Assembly (NCBI GenBank): GCA_027488335.1
Contig: JAIYBU010000038.1
Coordinates: 1-59,393, forward strand
Reading direction: 5' to 3'
DNA from: Cytophagaceae bacterium
GTDB taxonomy: Bacteria > Bacteroidota > Bacteroidia > Cytophagales > Spirosomataceae
Length of the DNA stretch: 59,393 nt
Below the pieces are notes generated by a model that was not told the DNA's origin, ran no database searches, and saw nothing but the letters and a program-made list of their open reading frames with translations. The translations under genes were made by a program, and so were the position numbers. The first letter of the stretch is position 1, and each line of letters starts with the position of its first letter. Below, in pieces: positions 45,852 to 52,947 of this stretch.

Positions 45852-45871
45852 ATTTATTGATTAATTTTAAC

Positions 45872-45890
45872 GGCGAACAGGATGTTCGCC
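45872..45890. repeat. Short palindrome (family B) between the GH88-like and OYE genes
   Basis: GGCGAACA, loop GGA, TGTTCGCC, followed by CCACA. It sits in the 48-nt spacer inside the operon and resembles the palindrome at 9537-9558. Confidence 0.6.
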
Positions 45891-45899
45891 CCACAATTC

Positions 45900-47279
45900 C
45901 TACAAACAATTATAAAATGCATAATAAGGCTCTTGATTGATGAGTTTCTGCACATAAAGAGCTACTTCTCTGAAATGATAATCGCCCCACATACTTGATT
46001 CGCCATTGGCAATTTTGCTGCCTTCGGGTACATAATCCCAGCCGTTTGGTTGGTGATAAATAGAGTGCAGTAGCAAACCTTGATGGTTTTCGTTGGTACT
46101 CAAATAAGGCTCTTCTAAAAGCGAATTAAGTACCGTTAGCCCTGCTTGCCAGTATTTTCGACCAGTTTCGGTATCCCCTTTTCTCATGAAATACCTACCC
46201 AAACGCAATAAACCTTGCGACCCAATGGCTGCCGCAGAAGCATCAACAGGCTCAAAATCATTGTATGGATTTGCTTTTTCGCTGAGATAATCGCCCAGCT
46301 TATGTAAGTTCGGAGCTCCAGTATCCCAATACGGAATGCCGTCGATGGGTGTATGTTCGATGTAGAAATCGCACGTTGCTTGAGCAGCTCTCAGCATATA
46401 TTTTTCGATGCTTGCTCGGCCACCGAAGGCTTCGAGTTCCGCATCTTCGAGCGTTTCGAGAAACTCCAATTCTTCAGGAAAACCACACATTGCCCAAGCA
46501 AGTCCACGAGTCCAAGTGGAGAAGCCCGTGTAGCCTTGCTGAGAGTTGGGGCAACGGAAATTTCCATCTTTTACATTAAATACACTTTCGTGGGCCGTGC
46601 GTCCCCAAATATCATACGAGTCTCGCCCTTCGCCATAAAAAACCGAATAATCGGCAGTGGCTTTGATATGCTGCAAAGCACGGTCGAGCATATTGATTTT
46701 TACATCATTTTCGCCTTGAAAAACATGCCCTAAACGATGGCTCACCACCAAAGCACGGCATGAACGAATAGTATCAACAAAGAGCGAATGAGCTCCATTG
46801 AATGAGTGAATGAAACCGCCATTTTTTATGGGAGTCCAGCGGCTGGCTTGCACCGCCCCCGAAATTTTAAGAGCTAATTCATAGAAGTTTTTCTCCCATT
46901 CGTTGAAGACTATTTTTCCTTCACGCATTAAGCGTAGTAAGTTGCCGTAGGTACTTACGTTATTAAAGCCGTGGTCGTGTACGCCAATGTGACTCACGTG
47001 CGGGGCCATTACGTTGAGCGTATTTTTTCGTCCAATTTCAAGGAAATCTTGTTCACCAGTGGCATCGAATTGTAAAATTGCTGAGCCATATTGAAAGCCT
47101 TGTGTCCATTCTGTCCAGCCACGAGTGGTGTATTCGCCTTTTCGTGTAAAAACGGGTGAGCCTTTTGAAACATCATAATTTTGCTCAATTGATTGGATTT
47201 TTTGTCCAGAAAGCTCCCAAAATCTTTTAAGTTTGGTGGTTAAATCGGAGGGTTGAAGGTTGTAATCAATCTTAATCAT
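45900..47279 (-). CDS. GH88-like glycoside hydrolase family protein
   Basis: A 459-residue (alpha/alpha)6-barrel protein beginning at the ATG at 47279; a frame open to 47354 has no ribosome-friendly start. WTEWTQGFQYGSAILQF, the HDHGFNNVSTYGNLLRL segment, GYTGFSTWTRGLAWAMCGF and IPYWDTGAPN are typical of GH88/GH105-like unsaturated glucuronyl or rhamnogalacturonyl hydrolases, which act on unsaturated uronic acids by hydration. There is no signal peptide, so it is cytoplasmic. It is the first gene of a minus-strand run with OYE, SDR, cytochrome-PQQ and Gfo genes. The substrate is inferred only from the family. Confidence 0.82.
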   Translation of the reverse strand: MIKIDYNLQPSDLTTKLKRFWELSGQKIQSIEQNYDVSKGSPVFTRKGEYTTRGWTEWTQGFQYGSAILQFDATGEQDFLEIGRKNTLNVMAPHVSHIGVHDHGFNNVSTYGNLLRLMREGKIVFNEWEKNFYELALKISGAVQASRWTPIKNGGFIHSFNGAHSLFVDTIRSCRALVVSHRLGHVFQGENDVKINMLDRALQHIKATADYSVFYGEGRDSYDIWGRTAHESVFNVKDGNFRCPNSQQGYTGFSTWTRGLAWAMCGFPEELEFLETLEDAELEAFGGRASIEKYMLRAAQATCDFYIEHTPIDGIPYWDTGAPNLHKLGDYLSEKANPYNDFEPVDASAAAIGSQGLLRLGRYFMRKGDTETGRKYWQAGLTVLNSLLEEPYLSTNENHQGLLLHSIYHQPNGWDYVPEGSKIANGESSMWGDYHFREVALYVQKLINQEPYYAFYNCL

Positions 47280-47314
47280 TTGTGGTTGAATATTTTTTAT
47301 AATTATAGTATATA

Positions 47315-47482
47315 TCTCGTAGGGATTTAATATCGGTAGAAAAGATAAATTCAAGTAAATAAGCTCATGCCGTAGGTATGAGACTCATATAAAATTGATG
47401 TTGCATACCTACGGCATGCTTATGAGTTTGGTAGGGATTTGCCTACCGCAGCGGCGGCCGTCGATATTAAATCCCTACGGGA
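47315..47482. repeat. Nested-palindrome intergenic element (168 bp)
   Basis: Outer arms of 21 bp at 47315-47335 and 47462-47482 match with one mismatch (shared core GTAGGGATTTAATATCG). Inside are CATGCCGTAGGTATG (47366-47380) against CATACCTACGGCATG (47404-47418), perfect over 15 bp, and GGTAGG / CCTACC (47430-47447). There is no coding capacity. It lies between the epimerase gene (whose stop is 8 nt away) and the GH88-like gene. It looks like a MITE or REP-type composite rather than a terminator. Confidence 0.8.
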
Positions 47483-47489
47483 TAAATTT

Positions 47490-48407
47490 TTACGCCAGCC
47501 ATGTTTTTAGCAATGTCAAATCCTTTTTCATGGCTGAAAGAATATCTTTTTTATCCATTTTGATAGTTCTCAGGCCGTTTTCGGCTCCGCCTAAGTCGTA
47601 TTCAAAGTGCATCGTTATCGGTACGTTAATATTGTATTGTTTTACCAATGCCAAGAACTTTTTCCAATCAACAATACCCTCTCCCAACGGACAACCGACC
47701 TTCTTTAGCTTACCATCTTGCAAAATATATTTGAAGTCTTTAATGGCCAAAGATTTGATGTACGGAGCAATGAGTCTAAAACCAATTTCCCAATTAGCCC
47801 CACTTTCGGCAGTAGCATGATTAACGTCGTACTGACAGCCCGTAAGTGGAGAATTGATACTTTTGAAAATAGGGAATAAATCCCAAACGGCTGCTCCAAT
47901 GTTTTGTCCGCCGTGATTTTGGTATTCGCCCGAAATTTTATATTTCTTGTTCAAAACATCTAAACCTTTCATTTGCCTACTAAAAGTATCGACTTGCTGC
48001 ATGATGTCTTTTTGCATATCAAGATGAAACCAACCCATTCGGTAATGCTCAACGCCCAAGCCACTGGCAGTTTTTAGCACTCGCTCCGATAAGGCATCGG
48101 CTTGCAAGATGCTGGTGGTCATCATCGGGATTTTGATGTTGGCTTTTTTTGCTGCTTGCACTACTTTTGGCAAATCAGTTTCGACTTTCTCAGGCAGCAC
48201 ATGACCGTCTGGACGCACCGTTAGGTCGATGCCATCGAAGCCTATTTCTGCAATGGTATTGACCAAAGTTTGGTAGTCTTCAATCCAATGGAGTGTCTTT
48301 GAAAAAACACTGATGGAAGGGCTGGTAAGAGGTTTTGCAAAAAGAAAATCAGTTTTTGCTAAAATAGTACCAGTTAGGGTTGTTGCAATGAAATTTCGTC
48401 TGTTCAT
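47490..48407 (-). CDS. Tat-exported sugar phosphate isomerase/epimerase-like TIM-barrel protein
   Basis: A 305-residue AP-endonuclease 2-fold protein. The N-terminus MNRRNFIATTLTGTILAKTD is a twin-arginine signal. The barrel has IAEIGFDGIDLTVRPDGHV, metal-site segments EYQNHGG and YDVNHATAESG (about residues 165 and 205) and a closing HFEYDLGG. Exported relatives act on keto-sugars or inositols rather than sugar phosphates. It lies upstream of the GH88-like gene across the nested-palindrome element, and a strong terminator beyond its start separates it from pyrC. Its Tat signal links it to the Gfo/Idh/MocA protein of the cluster. Confidence 0.88.
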   Translation of the reverse strand: MNRRNFIATTLTGTILAKTDFLFAKPLTSPSISVFSKTLHWIEDYQTLVNTIAEIGFDGIDLTVRPDGHVLPEKVETDLPKVVQAAKKANIKIPMMTTSILQADALSERVLKTASGLGVEHYRMGWFHLDMQKDIMQQVDTFSRQMKGLDVLNKKYKISGEYQNHGGQNIGAAVWDLFPIFKSINSPLTGCQYDVNHATAESGANWEIGFRLIAPYIKSLAIKDFKYILQDGKLKKVGCPLGEGIVDWKKFLALVKQYNINVPITMHFEYDLGGAENGLRTIKMDKKDILSAMKKDLTLLKTWLA

Positions 48408-48486
48408 GCTTAAAATTAGTAAAATATTTGAAAAATAATGGTACTAATTTTATTAAAATTTTAATTATTTCATGAGAAACTAAAAA

Positions 48487-48527
48487 CAAAAAGTTCCTCT
48501 ACAAAAGCATTGTAGAGGAACTTTTTT
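48487..48527. terminator. Strong terminator after pyrC
   Basis: AAAAAGTTCCTCTACAA and TTGTAGAGGAACTTTTT are perfect complements with a 5-nt loop; U-tracts form on both strands. It separates pyrC (minus) from the catabolic cluster. Confidence 0.95.
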
Positions 48528-48546
48528 AGCGAAAAATAAAAATGAA

Positions 48547-49890
48547 TTAACGGTTAAATGCTAATCTTTGACCTTTATTTATTTCATCAAATTGACCATT
48601 GGCAAAGGCTACATTACCCGAAACAATCGTGTGGGTAATTTTTGAGCTAAACTCCGTTCCTTCAAATGGCGACCAACCACATTTGGCATAAAGACTATCT
48701 TTCGTGACGAGTGTTTTTTCGCTTAAATCAACCAAAACTAAATCAGCCCAATATCCTTCACGAATGTACCCTCGACGGTCGATTTCAAAACAATCAGCTA
48801 CCGAATGAGCCATTTTCTGGACAATTTTTTCGAGCGAAATTTTACCTTGTTTATGAAACTCCAACATCACATTAAGCGAGTGCTGCACCAATGGAAGTCC
48901 AGCGGGAGCTTGCCAATAAGATTGCTGTTTTTCTTCCCACGTATGCGGTGCGTGGTCGGTGGCAACTACATCAAAATGGTCGTCGAGCAATGCTTGAAGT
49001 AACTTTTCACGGTGTCCGTGCTTGATGGCTGGGTTACACTTTATCTGATTCCCCAACGTTTTATAGTCATCGGCATCGAACCAAAGATGATGCACACAAA
49101 CTTCGGAAGTAATATTTTTAGGCTTCTCTTTCGTGTATAGAGCATTGCTGAAAAGAGAAATCTCGTCAGCCGTTGAAATATGTAGAATGTGTAATCTTGT
49201 GCCGTGTTTTTTGGCTAATTCTACCGCCATTGAAGAAGATTTGTAACATGCTTCTTCATTACGGATAATTGAATGAATGTCATGCGGCAGGTTTTCACCG
49301 TACTGCTCTTTGTATTTGGCCAAATTTGCTTTCACAGTAGCTTCATCTTCGCAGTGCGTAGCAATCAATGAGGGGAAATTGGCAAAAATTTTCGATAATG
49401 TACATTCATCATCAACCAACATATTGCCCGTCGAACTTCCCATGAAAATTTTCAACCCACAAATATTTTTAATGTCAGTTTTCATAACCTCATCGTAATT
49501 ATCATTTGAGGTTCCCATGAAAAATGAGTAATTAGCTATGGAAGTTTGTGCGGCTATCGCATATTTATCAGCCAATAGGTTTTGTGTGAGTGCATTTGGC
49601 ACAGTATTAGGCATTTCCATGAAGCTGGTTGTGCCACCCGCCACTGCCGCACGAGCTTCGGTAGCAATGGTTGCTTTGTGCGTAAGGCCAGGCTCACGAA
49701 AATGCACTTGGTCGTCTATCACACCAGGTAAAAGATATTTACCAGTGGCATCAATTACCTTTTTGGTTTTGAGATGCGAAAGGTTATTGCCTATTTGCTC
49801 AATAAAGCCATCTTTGATGAAAACATCAGCGGGCGTAATTTTTCCTTCGTTTACTACGAGGGCGTTTAATATTAGTATGGTTTGTGACAT
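48547..49890 (-). CDS. pyrC: Dihydroorotase
   Basis: A 447-residue class I dihydroorotase of pyrimidine synthesis, interconverting carbamoyl-aspartate and dihydroorotate. The core shows GVIDDQVHFREPGLTHKATI (56-75), EMPNTVPNA, GLKIFMGSSTGNM (activating Lys), ATHCEDEA, HILHIST and the catalytic ATDHAPH. The usual DxHxH motif reads D59-D60-Q61-V62-H63: Gln replaces the first metal-binding His. I recall this DDQVHFREPG form as common in Bacteroidota, so it is probably active with an altered metal site. It lies 27 nt downstream of hemB on the same strand, likely one transcript. Confidence 0.93.
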   Translation of the reverse strand: MSQTILILNALVVNEGKITPADVFIKDGFIEQIGNNLSHLKTKKVIDATGKYLLPGVIDDQVHFREPGLTHKATIATEARAAVAGGTTSFMEMPNTVPNALTQNLLADKYAIAAQTSIANYSFFMGTSNDNYDEVMKTDIKNICGLKIFMGSSTGNMLVDDECTLSKIFANFPSLIATHCEDEATVKANLAKYKEQYGENLPHDIHSIIRNEEACYKSSSMAVELAKKHGTRLHILHISTADEISLFSNALYTKEKPKNITSEVCVHHLWFDADDYKTLGNQIKCNPAIKHGHREKLLQALLDDHFDVVATDHAPHTWEEKQQSYWQAPAGLPLVQHSLNVMLEFHKQGKISLEKIVQKMAHSVADCFEIDRRGYIREGYWADLVLVDLSEKTLVTKDSLYAKCGWSPFEGTEFSSKITHTIVSGNVAFANGQFDEINKGQRLAFNR

Positions 49891-49917
49891 GGAATATCCT
49901 ATAGTGAACGGTTATTT

Positions 49918-50889
49918 TTATTTTTTTAGTAAAGCAAACTCTTTTGCAAAATAGCTCAAGATAATTTTTGCTCCCGCACGTTTGATGCTTAGTAGCATTT
50001 CGAGCATTGCTTTGTCACCGTCGAGCCAGCCATTTTGGGCAGCTGCTTTTATCATGGCATATTCACCCGAAACATTATAAGCCGCAATTGGTAAATCGAA
50101 ATTATCAGCCATTGTTTTGATAACATCTAAATACGAAAAAGCAGGTTTTACCATCAAGAAATCGGCACCTTCGGCCACGTCCAGTTGGCCTTCAATAAGG
50201 GCTTCTCGCACATTGGCAGGATTCATCTGATACGTTTTCTTATCGCCAAATTTTGGGGCAGAATCAAGGGCATCACGGAATGGGCCATAAAATGCACTCG
50301 CATATTTGACCGAATACGACATGATACTTACATTCGTAAAGCCTTCATCGTCAAGCATTTCTCTAATATACCCAATACGGCCATCCATCATATCCGACGG
50401 ACCGATAATATCTGCTCCTGCACGGGCTTGTGCGAGAGCCATTTTGCCCAAAATATCAAGCGTTTCATCGTTCAGAATTTCGCCATTTTCAACCAATCCA
50501 TCGTGGCCATCGCTGCTGTACGGGTCCATCGCTACGTCGGTCATGAGAGCAATGTGTGGAAATTTGTCTTTGATTTCGCTCAATGCTTTCAAATAAAGCG
50601 TATCGGGATTATGACTTTCGGTAGCGTATTTATCTTTTTTTGATTCGGGATAGTTCGGAAAAAGACAGATAGATTTGATTCCTAAATCAGAAACCTCTTT
50701 GATTTCTTCGAGCAAGGTATCTATCGAAAAGCGATAAATATTTGGCATTGACTTTATTTCGCTCTTGATACCCGAACCTTCCATCACAAACATCGGAAAG
50801 ATGAAATCATTGACTGAAAGGGTGGTTTCTTGTACCAAATCTCTGATGGCGGCACTTTTTCTATTTCTACGTGGGCGACTGATTAGCAT
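49918..50889 (-). CDS. hemB: Porphobilinogen synthase (delta-aminolevulinic acid dehydratase)
   Basis: A 323-residue enzyme joining two aminolevulinate molecules in heme synthesis. Schiff-base lysines are Lys195 (SYSVKYAS) and Lys248 (MVKPA). The segment that holds three zinc cysteines in zinc-type enzymes reads DVAMDPYSSDGHDG (118-131), with Ala, Asp and Asp instead, so this is the non-zinc, magnesium-type form. RPRRNRKSAAIRDLVQET is the normal N-terminus. A family A palindrome lies upstream, and pyrC follows 27 nt downstream. Confidence 0.97.
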   Translation of the reverse strand: MLISRPRRNRKSAAIRDLVQETTLSVNDFIFPMFVMEGSGIKSEIKSMPNIYRFSIDTLLEEIKEVSDLGIKSICLFPNYPESKKDKYATESHNPDTLYLKALSEIKDKFPHIALMTDVAMDPYSSDGHDGLVENGEILNDETLDILGKMALAQARAGADIIGPSDMMDGRIGYIREMLDDEGFTNVSIMSYSVKYASAFYGPFRDALDSAPKFGDKKTYQMNPANVREALIEGQLDVAEGADFLMVKPAFSYLDVIKTMADNFDLPIAAYNVSGEYAMIKAAAQNGWLDGDKAMLEMLLSIKRAGAKIILSYFAKEFALLKK

Positions 50890-50919
50890 GTTTGTCCTAA
50901 TTTTATAACTATTGTTATT

Positions 50920-50940
50920 GGACAGGTTTGAAACTTGTCC
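50920..50940. repeat. Short palindrome of family A upstream of hemB
   Basis: GGACAGGTTT, one G, AAACTTGTCC (one G-T wobble), followed by TAC. Compare the copies at 17209, 40314 and 41818. Confidence 0.65.
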
Positions 50941-51071
50941 TACATGATTTACGTAATTTCTGAGTGCAAAGTTCGGTAAGAAAATATTGGAATTTAAGAA
51001 TTAACTATAAAAATTATGAAGCTTATCTATAAAATAAACTTATAACTAATTTCCAAATAACGAATCTATAT

Positions 51072-51983
51072 TTACGCTCTAAAACCTCTCAGAAATTCCT
51101 CAATTCCCATGCGTTTTTTGCCTTCGAGTTGGAGTTCTTTGATTTTTACCCATTTATCAGCACTTCTAAAGTCGAGATAAGTTTTTCCATCGGTTTTAAA
51201 ATTTCCTATTTCGGTCGAATCATCAGCGAATTCTCCGATTTCGGTTTTATAGACTTTACAAGTTTTATCATTTAGCAAAGTCCAAGCGGCAGGGTAGGGT
51301 GAAAGTCCACGTACAAAATTATGGATTCTTTCGGCCGATTGATTCCAGTCGATTTGACAAGTTTCTTTAAAAATTTTCGGGGCAGATTTTAGTTCAGCAC
51401 TCATATCTTGCGGAATCTGCGGATAATTTCCTGCTTCAATTGCTTCTACGGTTTTCACAACTAAGCCCGCTCCGATTTCCATCAATGTATCGTGAATCGT
51501 TCCTGCATTATCTTCGGGAAGAATTGAAGTTTTTTCCGCAAAAATCACATTTCCTGTGTCAATTTCATGTTGTAAGAAGAAGGTTGTCACGCCCGTTTCA
51601 GTTTCGCCGTTGATTACCGCCCAATTGATAGGGGCAGCCCCACGATATTGTGGCAAAAGCGACCCATGCAAATTAAACGTACCGAGACGAGGCATATTCC
51701 AGACTACTTCGGGTAGCATTCTGAAAGCCACAACTATCTGTAAGTCAGCTTGATAACTACGTAATTGTTCGAGAAATTCTGAGTTTTTCAGTTTCTCAGG
51801 TTGTAAAACGGGAATACCCTGCGAAACGGCGTATTTCTTTACAGGAGTTTCGTTCATGACCAAACCTCGACCCGACGGTTTATCGGGGGCTGTAATCACG
51901 GCCACCACTTCTTTTCCACTTTCAACCAATGCTTTCAAACTCGCCACCGCAAAATCGGGCGTACCCATAAAAACTATTTTCAT
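51072..51983 (-). CDS. fmt: Methionyl-tRNA formyltransferase
   Basis: A 303-residue enzyme formylating initiator Met-tRNA with 10-formyl-THF. VFMGTPDFAVASL opens the Rossmann-like hydrolase domain; the catalytic Asn-His-Asp set lies in FNLHGSLLPQYRGAAPINWA (about 105-124) and HEIDTGN (about 140). The C-terminal OB-like domain (about 205-303, WNQSAERIHNFVRGLSPYPA) binds tRNA. The length is slightly below the norm of about 310-315. No def gene is adjacent. It is divergent from greA. Confidence 0.96.
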   Translation of the reverse strand: MKIVFMGTPDFAVASLKALVESGKEVVAVITAPDKPSGRGLVMNETPVKKYAVSQGIPVLQPEKLKNSEFLEQLRSYQADLQIVVAFRMLPEVVWNMPRLGTFNLHGSLLPQYRGAAPINWAVINGETETGVTTFFLQHEIDTGNVIFAEKTSILPEDNAGTIHDTLMEIGAGLVVKTVEAIEAGNYPQIPQDMSAELKSAPKIFKETCQIDWNQSAERIHNFVRGLSPYPAAWTLLNDKTCKVYKTEIGEFADDSTEIGNFKTDGKTYLDFRSADKWVKIKELQLEGKKRMGIEEFLRGFRA

Positions 51984-52021
51984 CAGATTTTCGTTATAAA
52001 TAATGTGGTTTTAAAAATCAC

Positions 52022-52050
52022 TTGATTTTTAAAAAAACTTTGTACCTTTG
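52022..52050 (+). promoter_or_regulatory. Promoter of the greA leader
   Basis: TTG at 52022-52024, 18 nt, then TACCTTTG at 52043-52050. Transcription should begin a few nt downstream, giving a leader of about 165 nt before greA. No other good promoter is visible between here and the greA start. Confidence 0.65.
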
Positions 52051-52067
52051 TTATTCAAAATAAGCAA

Positions 52068-52118
52068 ATGAAAAGAAAACGAACAAATAAAGTGCTATTT
52101 CGCCCGAAAATAAGATAG
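52068..52118 (+). CDS. Putative 16-residue leader peptide in the greA leader
   Basis: ATG at 52068, TAG at 52116-52118, encoding MKRKRTNKVLFRPKIR. Eight of the 16 residues are Lys or Arg, and the ORF begins about 18 nt after the -7 element. It is followed after 32 nt by an intrinsic terminator. The position, size and composition resemble leader peptides of attenuators, but translation is unproven; it might instead be chance in an AT-rich leader. Confidence 0.45.
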   Translation: MKRKRTNKVLFRPKIR

Positions 52119-52150
52119 TTTCTGGACTAAAAATTTGGTTTTATACAGAG

Positions 52151-52179
52151 ACGGTCGAAAATTTTCGCCGTTTTTTTTT
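52151..52179 (+). terminator. First terminator in the greA leader
   Basis: ACGG plus CGAAA pair with TTTCG plus CCGT (one bulged T) and are followed by nine Ts. It faces only the plus strand: there is no A tract upstream for use by fmt. Confidence 0.8.
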
Positions 52180-52184
52180 GTCTT

Positions 52185-52207
52185 ACCCCTAAAGTTTAGG
52201 GGTTTTT
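52185..52207 (+). terminator. Second terminator in the greA leader
   Basis: ACCCCTAAA and TTTAGGGGT are perfect complements around one G, followed by a short T run (52203-52207). It ends 14 nt before the greA ATG, so it could also block ribosome access. Confidence 0.8.
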
Positions 52208-52221
52208 AAATTTTATAAATT

Positions 52222-52695
52222 ATGTCAAAGATTCAATATTACACAGAAGAAGGTTTTAATAACCTAAAAAATAAACTTCACGAATTAAAAACTAAAGGTC
52301 GTGCCGACATCGCTCGTCAGATTGCGGAAGCTCGTGATAAAGGCGATTTATCGGAAAACGCCGAGTATGATGCCGCCAAAGATGCACAAGGTTTAATGGA
52401 AATGGAAATCTCAAAATTAGAAGAGATTGTGGCGAGTGCTCGTATTTTAGATGAATCAACGATTGATACATCGAAGGTTTCGTTGTTATCGAAAGTAAAA
52501 ATCAAGAATAAGAAAAATGGCGGTACAATGACTTATACATTAGTAGCTGAAGAGGAAGCGGATTTGAAATTAGGTAAAATTTCAATTAATTCTCCATTTG
52601 GAAAAGGTTTATTTGGTAAAAAATTGGGTGAAACTGCCGAAATTCAAGCACCTGCAGGTGTGGTTGAAGTAGAAATTTTGGAGATTACGAGATAA
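52222..52695 (+). CDS. greA: Transcription elongation factor GreA
   Basis: A 157-residue protein of normal length. The N-terminal coiled coil (YYTEEGFNNLKNKLHELKTK to about residue 75) carries the acidic tip with the GDLSENAEYDAAKDAQG signature that enters the RNA polymerase channel and triggers cleavage of backtracked RNA; the C-terminal FKBP-like domain (82-157) ends in VEILEITR. The ATG at 52222 is confirmed by the family N-terminus. Transcription from the visible promoter must pass a 16-codon ORF and two terminators before reaching it, so expression is probably set by readthrough. Confidence 0.97.
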   Translation: MSKIQYYTEEGFNNLKNKLHELKTKGRADIARQIAEARDKGDLSENAEYDAAKDAQGLMEMEISKLEEIVASARILDESTIDTSKVSLLSKVKIKNKKNGGTMTYTLVAEEEADLKLGKISINSPFGKGLFGKKLGETAEIQAPAGVVEVEILEITR

Positions 52696-52720
52696 TTTCT
52701 CAGTTAAAGTATATATTGGA

Positions 52721-52752
52721 GGGCATTTGTTTCAAAACAAATGCCCTTTTTT
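52721..52752 (+). terminator. Intrinsic terminator after greA
   Basis: GGGCATTTGTTT and AAACAAATGCCC pair perfectly around a 2-nt loop, followed by six Ts. Confidence 0.93.
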
Positions 52753-52771
52753 GTGGCTTATTTTTAGAGTT

Positions 52772-52942
52772 TTAAACAGAAATAACCTGCTTTTTAGGTA
52801 CTTTTTCCTTTACCTTAGTTGTAGTTTCTATATCAGCTTTATAATTTCTGATATACTCGCTAATTGCTTTTCTTTCTTTATCTGTTAATGGGTCGCTTTG
52901 TATAATAAAATCAACGCCATCAGGTTCTTTTATATATCCCAT
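52772..52942 (-). CDS. Small charged protein, 56 residues, downstream of the GNAT-like gene
   Basis: ATG at 52942 to TAA at 52772-52774. The protein is MGYIKEPDGVDFIIQSDPLT, then DKERKAISEYIRNYKADIET and a Lys-rich tail. The EPxGVDFxIxSxPLTxxERKxIS pattern looks like a conserved Bacteroidota small protein that I recall but cannot name. It begins 5 nt after the stop of the 175-residue GNAT-like gene, so the two are surely co-transcribed. A toxin-antitoxin or enzyme-partner pair is a reasonable guess only; there is no ribbon-helix-helix motif visible. Confidence 0.6.
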   Translation of the reverse strand: MGYIKEPDGVDFIIQSDPLTDKERKAISEYIRNYKADIETTTKVKEKVPKKQVISV

Positions 52943-52947
52943 CTTAT

